Source: Pinguiococcus pyrenoidosus
Lineage: Eukaryota > Sar > Pinguiophyceae > Pinguiochrysidales > Pinguiochrysidaceae
Length of the DNA: 23,970 nt
Assembly: GCA_019677205.1 (NCBI GenBank)
Contig: JAAMXY010004173.1
Span: 1 to 23,970, forward strand
Reading direction: 5' to 3'
The notes under the pieces are model-generated. The model was not told the origin of the DNA and did not search any database. It was given only the letters and a program-made list of their open reading frames with translations. A program made the position numbers and the translations under genes. This document shows positions 9,931-19,574 of this stretch, piece after piece; the stretch's first letter is position 1, and every line of letters begins with the position of its first letter.

Positions 9931-11559
9931 AAGGCGAGAGCGAAAGCGAGGCTCGTGAACCTCTGCTGCACAAGAGAGCCGTGCAGAAGCACATCATACC
10001 GGCGTATGTGAGCCTTCGCAACAGAGACAAAGACACGACGGGGGGCACGTTGGACGGCTTCGACCATGACGACGCATTCTTCGCCTCGCACTTCAACGAC
10101 GGGACCGACATGCTCCCAAACGCGTCGCAGCTGGACTTCGAGATGCGAGACAGCGGGGAGCAGCACCTGCCGAGGTATCGAGACTGTGGCTGCTGCCGAT
10201 TCGGATGGCATGTGCGCACAGTGGTGGATCTGGTTTTCGTGGGTGCGTGTTTCGCTGCACATGCAAGAGGAAAAAGCCGCTCGAGCTTGAAGCCTCTGGG
10301 GCCTGACGCTCTCCACATGTTGCAGAGAGCGACAGCACCGGGCATTTCTTTGGCCAAGCGCTCACCGTTGGCGAGAACGAGTCGGTGCAGCGGATGAGAG
10401 AGATGAACGACGAGGCCCTGCCGGACGACCTCAAGCTGAACCCAGATCAGGTGCTGAGCGGGACGGCGGGAGCTTCGTTCCTTTACCACCTTCCTGACGC
10501 CACACTGCGAGCAGGAGCGGCGAAGTCGTTTAAAGGCCACGCGAGGGGTCTTCCGGGCGCTCTTCTTCGGGGCGAAAGGCGTCTTGGCCGGCCTCGCGGT
10601 TGCCCTCATGTATCAAGGATACTTGCGCACGGACGAGGTCACCTTCGTCACGTCATACTCGAGGTGATGAACTTTCCTGGCCCTTTCTGACTGATCCGCA
10701 TCGCATAGCGCCTTGTAACTCCTCAGTGCTCGTCGACAGGATCTCGAACGAAATACGGAGAATCTTCTTCATCTTGAGCACGTTGAGCACCGTCGCGAGC
10801 TTGGACGCTGCGGTAAAGCACCTCCGTGGCCTCCTTGTAGCTGTCCCACTGACGCTTGCGTTTTCCACTAGATCGAGGCGAGGAAAGACAAGGGCGAATG
10901 GTTCCGCAAGTCCTTCTCCTCGAAAGTCTTTACCTTCTCATCGACGATCATCAGCTTCCTGATACTGTTCTTCACCCAGCTGGCCGGCATCTTTGACACG
11001 CGGGCATTCTACGAAGACAACCGCGACGGCGAGGACTGGGTCGAAGAAGCTTTTGACGACGACGACTCCGACTTCCGGCAGCAGTTCTACGCTTGGCGCG
11101 GTTTCACAGCTCTGCGCTTCCTGCTCGTCGCCATCCTCTGGATCCTCGCTTGCCATGACCTGTACCAAGGGACGCAGAAGCAGGCAAAAGAACAAAATGC
11201 CTCCGAGCAAGTGCGGGTAAGTTTCGAACCCACGTGTCTCTCATGCAACCGGCTGCGAAGACATGGGCCTAAGACTTCCACAGGCGGCGTATGATGGAGT
11301 GAGCAAGTCCGTCAATCAGCTCAAAGGTCTCGACCTCAGCGGGTTGAACGTCGACGAGCTCCGGGATCTTCTCACGAGTCAGCAACAAGGAGCAGCGAAG
11401 GTACGCATCGGCAAGGTCATGAGCATGAGAAGCCCTTCTCAATGAGGCGTGGTCCAGGTCGGAGCGGCCTTGGAGGCCTTGGCTGCGCAGCAGGAGATCC
11501 AGCATCGGCTCAACCGATCATCAAGGCTAAGCGAGGGGCCGAGCGCTTCACCAGTGTAG
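9930..11559 (+). CDS. TMEM237-like ciliary transition-zone membrane protein
   Basis: The secure exons are (about 9930)-10242, 10326-10450, 10515-10663, 10740-10812, 10872-11216, 11284-11400 and 11458-11559. All are phase-matched, with introns of 57-83 nt. The 5' end is not resolved: the frame is open back to about 9835 without an ATG, so a short upstream exon is likely. The N-terminal half is soluble and polar. Four TM segments then follow in the order and with landmarks of TMEM237: GVLAGLAVALMYQGYL, IRRIFFILSTLSTVASLDAA, TFSSTIISFLILFF leading to GIFDTRAFY, and FTALRFLLVAILWILACHDL. A charged, helical C-terminal tail ends in SPV. TMEM237 is a tetraspan protein of the ciliary transition zone (JBTS14 in humans). 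Family assignment rests on remembered motif order, not on a search. Confidence 0.7.
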
Positions 11560-11634
11560 AATCGCGGCGCTGCGTGTGACGCCAGCAGAAAGAGTTTGCC
11601 TACTTCAACCAAACTTTCTAAGTGATGCACCAAA

Positions 11635-12311
11635 CTATGCTTTCTCTATTGCGTACTCGAACTCCGTGACGCTCACGCTGATTCCCGCTTCGTCGTCGAA
11701 ATCCGCCCAATCTCCCTCGGACAGGTCCACCTCCGCGAAGAAATGGCCTCCCTCGGACTGCACGAGCAGCTCTTCTCTAGGATGGTACCGCACCTGCAAG
11801 GCAGAGCGCCACTGAGAGCTTTCGATGCTACACAGGCTGCAAATGGCCCTGAGCACTTACGGGTTCGAGGCCTCGGCATTCAAAAGCCATCACCGCTACA
11901 AAGTCGACGTCGTCCGCCTGCGCAGCAGAGGCATCAGACACTTCGGATTGGTTCCTCAAAGACCTCCGCCACGCACCGTGACTGGACGCACTTCCGGATG
12001 ATCCGGCATCAGCGTCATGTGGGCCTCCTTGGAGCTGCCCGGGAATTTGCACTTGAAGTGGGCGGTGCCTCGGCCGCTCTGCAGCTCTACCTCCTCTTCT
12101 GAAGACACCACCACTTGCTCGCGCACTTCGTCGGAATCGGACGCCTTTTGAACCGAAAGCTGAGGGAAAAAGGGGCGAAAAAGTCGCAAAAAAGCAGGAC
12201 GCGCTGGTCTGTCCCTACCTTCACGTCAAGCATCCATGCTGCGTTGGGCAGCGCCTCTACACTCTCCACGCCTTCGCAGATGCCCTTCACTTTCAAGAGG
12301 AACACCGGCAT
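11635..12311 (-). CDS. CZIB/C1orf123 (UPF0587) family protein lacking zinc cysteines
   Basis: Four exons (12311-12219, 12159-11977, 11917-11861, 11793-11635), all phase 0 with introns of 59, 59 and 67 nt, give 163 aa. This is close to the family length of about 160. The N-terminus MPVFLLKVKGICEGVESVEA, the GRGTAHF strand, VAVMAFECRGLEP and LSEGDWADFDDEAGISVSV are hallmarks of the CXXC-motif zinc-binding protein family. The first CxxC is replaced by LSVQ directly after MLDVK. The second appears as CKFP, with only one cysteine. The two-pair zinc site is therefore gone although the fold signature is kept. The function of the family is poorly known. The gene ends 76 bp from the convergent TMEM237-like gene. 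Confidence 0.85.
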
Positions 12312-13369
12312 CGTGTTGCGGACTTCGGAGGTCGGAACTGTGAGAGCCTTTTGCTTCGTGTTTGAGCGCTGAGGGACTCTTGCGTGACAGAGGGAGCTTT
12401 GGGAAGCGCGAGATCATCCGGATCGAGGCTGAGTACTCTTGGGACGGCGAAGTCGGAAGTTCCAGGTTCAGTTGGAGGATTTGGTTTTGATGTCCGACGG
12501 AGGCACAACCGCTATGCCTTTTGACGGAACCGGTGACAGGTCGATCTAGTACCTGGATTCAATAGGGGAAGCGTCGCGATAGGGTTCCACCGCCAAAGAA
12601 GCGTTTGCGCTGGTCATTCGGGCAATCCATAGCACTCAGGTGTCACTGCCTGATTCTCGACTCTTCCCGGCGAAGGCCGGTTAGAATGCGCGCATTCTTT
12701 GCGAGAGCAAAGTCTCCGACGTCCGCCGCTTCCATTCGCTAGTTTACCCGTGATTCAGATCCATTGGAAGAGTCGGGGAAGGAACGACCTCACTGGTGCT
12801 CTCCAACCTTCGGACTGATCTTAGCTGATCTTCAGAGCAGATTATTGGCACACGTTCGCTCCTTCACTTCAAAGATGGGCAAAGCCGAAGAGGATCCCGG
12901 GACGACGAGAGGGGTATCCGGCAGTTTGGGGTGGAAACTGTTTCGATCTTCTCATTAAGCAAGCTTCGTCTCTTAGTGTTGAAGCTTCCCGGGAAGTATT
13001 GCACACTCTTCCGTTCAAATTTGTTATACAATAGTGAAAGATTTCCAAAGATAATCAACAACACCAGAAGAATTGAATCCGTGCACACATTCCCCCCAGG
13101 ATCTGCGGGCGGTTGGGAAGCTATTGCACAGGCCAGGATAGGCCCCGCAATCAGTCCTGGTCGGGTTGGGAGAGGCGCTGCTACAGGAACACGAGAAGCC
13201 GCCCTTTGGCGGTGAATCAGGAATTTCTTCAAGCCTTTGGGTAGGGCCGTCGCGCCGGATAGCTCGCTCGCTTGTGTGGGTGTAGAGCTGGGCTGCTTGC
13301 GCGCTGGCGGGGGTGTGACCTGGCTTCAGAAGGGTTGGTGCGCCGGCCCGAGCGGAAGGTTCCTGAAGG
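12312..13369. other. Long divergent intergenic region
   Basis: About 1.06 kb separate the CZIB-like start (minus) from the start of the four-TM gene (plus). The ORFs here are short and lack domain-like composition. A moderately AT-rich patch lies around 12950-13080. It probably holds the promoters and 5' UTRs of both genes; no RNA gene was recognised. Confidence 0.45.
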
Positions 13370-15751
13370 ATGTCGGGTTCGGCGGAGGAAAGGCCGCTGT
13401 GGCGCAACGCCGACCGCCTCCGATTCGAGCTGCGGCGGAACAAGAGCTCCATGAAGAGCAAGGAGCTGACCATCCGGGGCGTGCGGCGGCTGTTCCGGCG
13501 TATCGACCGCGGAAACCACGGCGTCATTACTCCCTTCGAGATTCAGGAGACCTTCAAGAAGGAGGATCTCAACCTGGACCAGGTCCAGGACATTCTGCGG
13601 ATGATGGGCGACAGCGCAGGGAACGGAGCCATCAACGCGGAGATGTTCGAGCGCTTCATGCTGCCCGACGGGCACCAGGACCCGTGGTGGAGGTATGACG
13701 GCAGCGCGGGTAAGTTGAACAGCACTGTGGGGGGAAAAGCTGAGGCCAGCAAGGAAAGCCAGGAAGTCTCACGTTCCAGCCCAATCCGCGCAGACACGAC
13801 GATCTCTACAGATGAGGACTACGACGCCGAGCGCGGTGCCACCGACGAGGACGACGACGAGCCGCCTCTCGCGGAGCAACGGACTGCGAAGTCCGCCACG
13901 ACCCAGACGTCCATGTTCAGCCTGTTCGGCCTCCTGGGCACGGGGACCCCAAACGCGGGGCAGGACCATGAAGAGAAGAAGGAAGAGCCAGCGGCACCAA
14001 GAGCTGCAGCCGGAGTCGGCACCGGCGTCGGACTTGGAGTCGGAGCTGGAGCTGGAGCCGGGGCCGGGGCAGCAGCCGCGCCGCAGCCCCCGACGGGTCC
14101 TCGGGGCGTGAACTGGGGCGGGCGCACCCAGGACGTCTTCGGCCACGACGAGCATGACGCAGATGACGAGGACGAGGAAGGAGGCGAGGAAGACCTTGCC
14201 GGCATCGCGCAGAGCGGGAGGGGCCGGAAGTTCCGCTCGGAGACGCTCGAGCGCGCCAAGGTGGCGCCCAAGGAGCGCAAGGTCAAGTCGGAGTACAGGG
14301 ACAAGCCTCGGGCGGTGGCTACCGTGTTCTTTCCGATGACCCCCGGCAGCAGGAGCTATCGCAGCCACCCCAGCGCCAACAGCAAGGACGTGTCCAAACC
14401 TCTGTACTTGCGAGCGCGCCAGGCGCAGCTGAAGCACAGCTCTCCGCTCAAGGGGCTCGGCAAGAGAGTCAGCAGACTGCTGCCGCTGTGCTGCATGTCC
14501 ATCTCGGTGGATCAGTACTCGTCCGAGGCCATCAAGAGGCTCATTGCGTACGCCTGGGTGGAGGCGGGCCTGGGCCTTTGGGCCTTCGTCTTGATGTGCA
14601 TCATGCTGGCCGTGGTCAACGGCGACGACAGCTATCACGGCTACGAGCGCTTCGGCGCCTCCTTGTCCCTCCTGCTGCTGTGCAAGGCAGTGCTGGCCGG
14701 CGGCATCGCCGTCCACGTGCTCAATCAGGCGGATCTGGTGGCTTGTCTACAGGTGCGGTCCTCTCGCTCTCTTCTTTTCCTTGGCTAAGCTGCATGACGT
14801 GCAGTTGTGCAGTTGCATAAAGCTTTTCCGTCCTTCGTCCACGTGCTGCAGTTTCCCGGCGTCTTCACGAGAGGCTGCTTCACCGAGTGGCAGCAGGAGC
14901 GGGAGCTCAGCTTCATCAAGCGCTTCGGGATGCGCAACCCCATCGTGCTGGTGACCAAGAACACGTTGGACCGGATCAGCATCGCCAAGCTGTTCAGCTT
15001 CGCACTGGGCGTGTACGCCTTCGTCATTGCCGTTGCGGCCGCCGAGGACGTGGACGACTCGGACGGCATGGGCGTGGAGGAGGACCTCCTCATCACCGCC
15101 TTCACGTTCCTCTTCTTCTCCGAGATCTGGGCCCTGGCGCTCTTGCTGCTCATCCGCCGCCTGTGCTGGCTCTACTGGGACATCCACGCAGAGGACGACC
15201 GCGACGACGCCATGCTCGTCGGCGACGAGTTCACCGACCTCGAGGCCGGCCTGGCCTCGGCCAAGAGAAGCTACGCGCAGAAGCGCGTGAAGTACACGCC
15301 GAGAGGCTTCCGCTCCTTCGGCACGCCGCAGTCTGAGCCCAATCGCTCCGGGTAAAAACCATCAGAGGGTCGCAGCGCGATTCACCTTCTCTCCTGTCTT
15401 CGCCGCTGCTGAACCGCCCTCCCCCCGCAGGCGCAAAAGAAGCAAGAAGCGGAAAGGAAAGCCGCCCAGACCGAGAAGTGGCCCGCCGCGCTCGTCCAGC
15501 AACCGCAGGATGGAGACGCCGTACAGCGAGGACTTCATGTCCGGCGTCCAAGAGATGATCACCCCAAAGTACGTGCGTCTTGCGAGCGCCGATCTCCCGT
15601 CCGCAGACAGCTGACCTGCATGTGGCGCCACAGGAGCTTGCAATCCCAGTCCCCCCCGTCTCGCACCGCGGGGGAGCTGCACGAGGAAGTCAAGGGGCCG
15701 CGACTGTCTTACGACGGCGACGACGTCAAGATCCGCGATGCGGCGGACTAG
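13370..15751 (+). CDS. Four-transmembrane protein with degenerate EF-hand-like N-terminus
   Basis: Exons 13370-14752, 14852-15351, 15431-15568 and 15634-15751 give 712 aa. A further candidate intron, 13710-13811 (GTAAGT donor, CTACAG acceptor, phase 1, 102 nt), would shorten this to 678 aa. The start is the ATG of MSGSAEERPLWRNADRL. Residues about 45-100 look like a paired EF-hand module (RRIDRGNHGVITPFEI, then MGDSAGNGAINAEMFERF), but the loops lack several calcium ligands. An acidic low-complexity region and a Gly-Ala-Val tract (14017-14084) follow. The membrane part has four hydrophobic segments: WVEAGLGLWAFVLMCIMLAV, FGASLSLLLLCKAVLAGGIA, ISIAKLFSFALGVYAFVIAV, and LLITAFTFLFFSEIWALALL. 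The C-terminus is very basic (RKRSKKRKGKPPRPR), then acidic. The family is not recognised. A calcium-linked role in a membrane is only a guess. Confidence 0.8.
14017..14084 (+). repeat. Low-complexity GGAGTC/GGAGCT repeat coding Gly-Val/Gly-Ala
   Basis: A degenerate six-base repeat encodes alternating glycine with valine, then alanine (GVGLGVGAGAGAGAGAAAA). It lies inside the first exon of the four-TM protein and should be length-polymorphic. Confidence 0.6.
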
Positions 15752-16018
15752 CGAGAGAGCGCTCTGCGGCGCCATAGAATAGATTGATAAGGCTCCGATG
15801 CCACATTTCCGTACGGATCTTTCGGAGAAGAGGCGCAGCTTGTACATCAACGCTTGATATCCCACAGCATTTAGACTCTCTCAGCGCCGCAATTCACTTT
15901 GGACGCTCAGCGGCGTCTTCCCTCGTTTGACCGCGGCGAAAATGGCGCGAAACTTGAATTTCAAACGGGTGGTCCGCAGGATGTGACTCGAACTCGCCGC
16001 ATTTGAGCCGCCGTGACC
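15752..16018. other. Intergenic region upstream of MUTYH
   Basis: This 267-bp gap between two plus-strand genes holds the 3' UTR of the four-TM gene and the MUTYH promoter. An E2F-like element at 15943-15952 is the only motif noted. Confidence 0.5.
15943..15952 (-). promoter_or_regulatory. E2F-like site upstream of MUTYH
   Basis: TGGCGCGAAA reads TTTCGCGCCA on the minus strand, matching the E2F consensus TTTSGCGC. It sits about 70 bp before the MUTYH ATG. E2F control of DNA repair genes is known in plants and animals; here it is inferred from motif and place. Confidence 0.35.
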
Positions 16019-17915
16019 ATGCGCAAAGCCTCTCCGCACTCGCACGGACTGTCCGCCGCCGACGCGTGCGTCGTGAGAGCCGAACTGCTCGCGTGGTACG
16101 ACGACAACCGCCGTCTTCTGCCGTGGAGAGGCGACGGCGTGGAGGAGAGCGGCGCCAAGCGCCGCCGAGTGCGCACTCCCGTGTCGCCGTATGGCGTGCT
16201 GGTGTCCGAGGTCATGCTGCAGCAGACGCGCGTGGAGACGGTGGTGAACTACTACAGCAGATGGATGCAGAAGTGGCCCAACTGCGCCGCTCTGGCCAAA
16301 GCGTCCGAAGAAGAGCTCAACGCCGCCTGGGCGGGCCTCGGCTACTACCGCCGAGCGCGCATGCTGAAAGCTGCCGCTGAGCAGGTTCATGTGCAGCGCC
16401 AAGGCCACTTTCCAGAGAGCGCGGAGGAGCTGAAGCAGCTGCCGGGCGTCGGAGACTACACCTCTGCGGCGGTGGCCAGCATCGCCTTCGGCCAGAACGT
16501 GCCCGTGGTGGACGGAAACGTGCTGCGAGTGGTGTCCCGCATGCGCGCGATCGTCCAGAGGCCTAGGGAGAAGGTTGGGCGCCTCAGAAGTGGGGAGATG
16601 GAGGCGGAGGCACGCGCTAATCGGCGCTTTCACAGGCGCTGCACAACGCCTCTCGGGAGTTCATGGCGGTTTTGGTGGGAGAAGATGGGGCGGAAAGCGC
16701 GGAATCTCGCGTGGAGAGGCCGGGCGACGTGAACCAAGCAATCATGGAGCTTGGCGCCACGGTCTGCGTCCCTTCAGGTGCACCAACATGAGCTTGCGGC
16801 GCAAGAACGAGCATCCCACACGGCTAACCCGGACTTGCCAGGACAACCCAAGTGCGACATCTGTCCGGTGGCGGCGCACTGCCATTCTCGACGCATCGAT
16901 GCCGGTACGCACGTCGCCTGCTTCGGAGGCCTCGTCTTTCATGAGTTTTGGAGTGGCGGCGCTGAGTAAAGGGAATCAAAACCAAATGCCAGGCCTGCAG
17001 GAGCTGACTTTTGACGACTGCGGCGTCTGCGATATTGAGGCGCTTGAGGTCAGTGCCCTCTCCTTCTCACCAGGATGTGGTGTCCTCTGCGAGTGCTGAC
17101 GCGCGGTTTGGATTGGCTTTCGAAGACGCTGGTTGCAGCGTCGGACCGCCAGTTGTGTACGCAGTTGCCACTGAAGATGAAGAAAACCGCGCCACGACTC
17201 CAGGTTTTGGCAGTTCTCGTGCTCGTTTGCAACGAAGGTTCGTGTCAGCGATCCTTTTTGCGCAAAGGCGGTTGAGAGCACGTGTGATTCATGACCCTTT
17301 CTGCGCAGCCTTCCTGATGCGGAGACGTCCCAGAGAGGGGTTGCTCGCTGGGCAGTGGGAGTTTCCACACATGGTCGTTGCAGAAGAGGCCCGCAAGCCG
17401 GCAAAGACAAAGACGAAAGGAACCCCTGCAGGAGACGCTTCAGGGGCCTCTCCCGCCGAGGACGTCCTTCACGATGCAGAGACAAAGACTGCGGATGCTG
17501 CGGCTAGCTTGCTGCATGGATTTGTGGAGAACGCTGCGGATCTAAGCTACCTCGGTCAGAAGAAGCACATCTTCTCTCATCTACGACACGAGATGTTCGT
17601 CTTTTCTGTCGATGGTGAGTGCGCACCAACTGTCAGCTTGACAATGCAATTGATGAGATGTCTAAGAGGTGTTTGTCCTGCATACACAAAGTCGAAAAGA
17701 TGGCAGAGGCCCTGGAATTCGACGGAGAATATGCCTGGCACACCGAGGAGGAGATGCAGGAGAAGGGCCTGACAACTGGCATGAGAAAGGTTCTGCAGAT
17801 GTATAAGAAGAACGGCAAAGCACCATCGCAAGCGAAACGACGCAGCAAAGGCGAAGACCAGGGATCGTCGCAGGAGTTGGCTGAAGAAAGGCACACGGAG
17901 CTCGGCAATGCCTAA
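16019..17915 (+). CDS. MUTYH: A/G-specific adenine DNA glycosylase (MutY/MUTYH)
   Basis: Seven exons (16019-16573, 16636-16777, 16842-16904, 16993-17048, 17153-17237, 17309-17614, 17692-17915) give about 476 aa. The fifth exon may instead begin at 17165. The enzyme removes adenine opposite 8-oxoguanine in base excision repair. Landmarks include LLPWRG and the catalytic Glu in SEVMLQQTRV (about E64). The helix-hairpin-helix LPGVGDYTSAAVASIAFG comes next, then the catalytic Asp in VVDGNVLRV (about D165) and PGDVNQAIMELGATVC. The Fe-S cysteines are C229, C237, C240 and C246 (spacing 7-2-5 against the usual 6-2-5). An interdomain connector with a CGVC pair resembles the MUTYH zinc linchpin. The C-terminal NUDIX-like 8-oxoG reader is present (FLMRRRPREGLLAGQWEFPH, HIFSHLRHEMFVFSV), with an insert of about 50 residues, then AWHTEEEMQEKGLTTGMRKV. 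The start is the ATG at 16019. No clear mitochondrial presequence was seen. Confidence 0.93.
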
Positions 17916-17934
17916 GGGAATCTGAGCGCCACAA

Positions 17935-17935
<1 letters not shown>

Positions 17936-17976
<41 letters not shown>
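17936..17976. repeat. (AAC)13 microsatellite
   Basis: Thirteen uninterrupted AAC units plus two bases lie 20 bp after the MUTYH stop codon, in the short gap between two convergent genes. They probably fall in the MUTYH 3' UTR. Confidence 0.9.
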
Positions 17977-18056
17977 GGAAATGGCACTGAAGTCAAGGTT
18001 GAAAGGGTCGAACCTCGAATCCCCCTCCCTGATGGGCCGTAAGGGATGTTGGGCCC

Positions 18057-19574
18057 TCACGCGTGCTGAACAGCCGCGGCATCCGAGGCTGTTGCTTCCG
18101 TCCTCAAGTTGGCGGCTGCGAGGTGAAAGTCGTCGAAGTCATCGTAGGACTCCAGAGATGCACAGGACGTGGGCGTGTCGGGCGCCTCGTCATCCACAAA
18201 GAGGCACCCCCCGAAGAGAGTTTCGATGACATCTCCAACTCTGGATGAAGATGGAGTGCTCGTGAAGCGGTTGATCGAAGTAGATTCAGCAAGGCCGTGC
18301 AGACGTACCTGGAGAGAGGATTGAAGAACCGGATGGACCTTCGCCGGATCTTGCCCTCTTCCGCCGCCGCTTTGCCATCGCCCTCTTGCTGCGGGAGTGG
18401 CACTTGCGCTGCTGCGTCGGCCTTCCAGGAGAGGGAGGAGGTGGAATGAAGTGGCTGCGGAGCTTGTCTGTCGAGTCTAACACCTGCTCCTTGGTGTACC
18501 TTCTCGATTTTGATCAAAGGGACGCTCACTAAAGCTTCCCGTATGGCTACTTCCCATTCCATCTGCGCCTCGCTGGTGTTCGCTTCGCTTGGATGCCGCT
18601 CAGGAAGATCGATACCTAGGATGAGGCAAACGTTGGAAAGGAGGACGCTTGTTTTGTCCACTCCGTTTCACCCGTTCAGCGGTCACCTGCACAATCCAGA
18701 AAGTCTGCCGCAGCCGCTCGACAGATGCTGAGGTTCCGGGATTCTCCGCTAGTCTGGAGCAGTTCGGCGGTCCCCTGGGTTTGCGTAAGCTGCCGAATAC
18801 AACACTCATTCCCGGACAAGTACTCGTCTAGAAACCCCACCTGCATTTCGAGCCAGGCCTTCACGATCAGCTTCTTATCCTCAAGATCAAGGGAGTTCAG
18901 GTCCTCGAAGAATTGCTGGTAGGCTTCCTCGGCAACGCGCACAGCTACGTAGGCATTGCGGCCTCGCATGTCGGCGTCCGCGCTGGTCTCTTTTTCCAAA
19001 GCGGGTCGGTTGATCTGTGGATGAATGCAAGAGCTCATTGCCGGACGAATCCCCCACAGAGTGATTGTAGACCTTACCTCCTCAAGGTGGTCGAATCGGG
19101 AAACGTCGCCGTCCTGATAACGTCTAACGTGATCCGGAACGCTGGCACCCGACTCCTGTCTGCCTCTCGCGACCTGCAGAGGACAATGGTGTGTTTGGTG
19201 CTGAGGATGTCTTGCGACACTCGCCTGAGTTTCTCACTCCCTCACTGCTCAACCTTCTGGCACAAAGCCGTCCGCTTTCTTCAATCCTTGATCCTTGATC
19301 AGTCGATGCTTTTGAGACGAACCCTTTGCAGCTCCCGGTCCATGCGCTCCCTACGCCGCAGGACTTCTTCGTCGACACTCCGGCGGCGGCTCTCGTAAAG
19401 CTGAAGCCGCTCTATGACCTCGCCATGCCTCAGCCCGCTGTCTACGATGCGCCGCCGTGCGAGCCGCGCTTTCCGTCGCGCCAGCTCGATGGCCTCCTCA
19501 TAGCGCATAGAGGATACGCTTCGACGAAGCGGAGCAGTCTCCAACGTCGCCACGATTTCTCGCGGCGTTGCCAT
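18057..19574 (-). CDS. Hypothetical basic coiled-coil protein
   Basis: Proposed minus-strand exons are 19574-19323, 19173-19078, 19014-18687, 18615-18309 and 18240-18057, giving 388 aa with phases 0, 0, 1 and 2. The last three introns are 63, 71 and 68 nt and look secure. The first, of about 149 nt with a GTTCGT donor, is less sure and could hide a small exon (frame containing KLRRVSQDILSTK). The start is the first in-frame ATG (MATPREIVATLETAP); the frame is open further upstream. Residues 20-85 are a strongly charged Arg/Glu helix (YEEAIELARRKARLARRR) likely to form a coiled coil. The middle is helical and mixed-charge (AYVAVRVAEEAYQQFFEDL). A Gln/Ala-rich basic stretch ends in IRRRSIRFFNPLSR, followed by an acidic tail (SYDDFDDFHLAAANL). 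Two stretches, 18531-18457 and 18846-18796, look like possible in-frame introns. No family is recognised. Confidence 0.6.

Noticed and set aside
9620-9958. An open frame considered as the 5' exon of the TMEM237-like gene.
   Set aside because: No donor/acceptor pair with matching phase and normal intron length joined it convincingly to the exon at about 9930-10242, so the 5' end is left open.
13769-14716. A 315-codon open frame on the minus strand, opposite the four-TM gene.
   Set aside because: It is a shadow of a GC-rich plus-strand exon. Its composition (Gly, Arg, Val, Asp, His rich) mirrors the sense codons, and it has no domain.
18000-18060. A tRNA-like T-arm (GGTTCGACC / TCGAATCC) near the end of the coiled-coil gene.
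   Set aside because: The arms do not pair, and no D-arm, anticodon arm or acceptor stem could be found around it on either strand.
18104-18661. An unspliced minus-strand frame as a separate 185-aa gene.
   Set aside because: Its start lies in an intron. Good splice sites join its middle to upstream and downstream exons in the 388-aa model, and its own C-terminus reads through a clear GTACGT donor.
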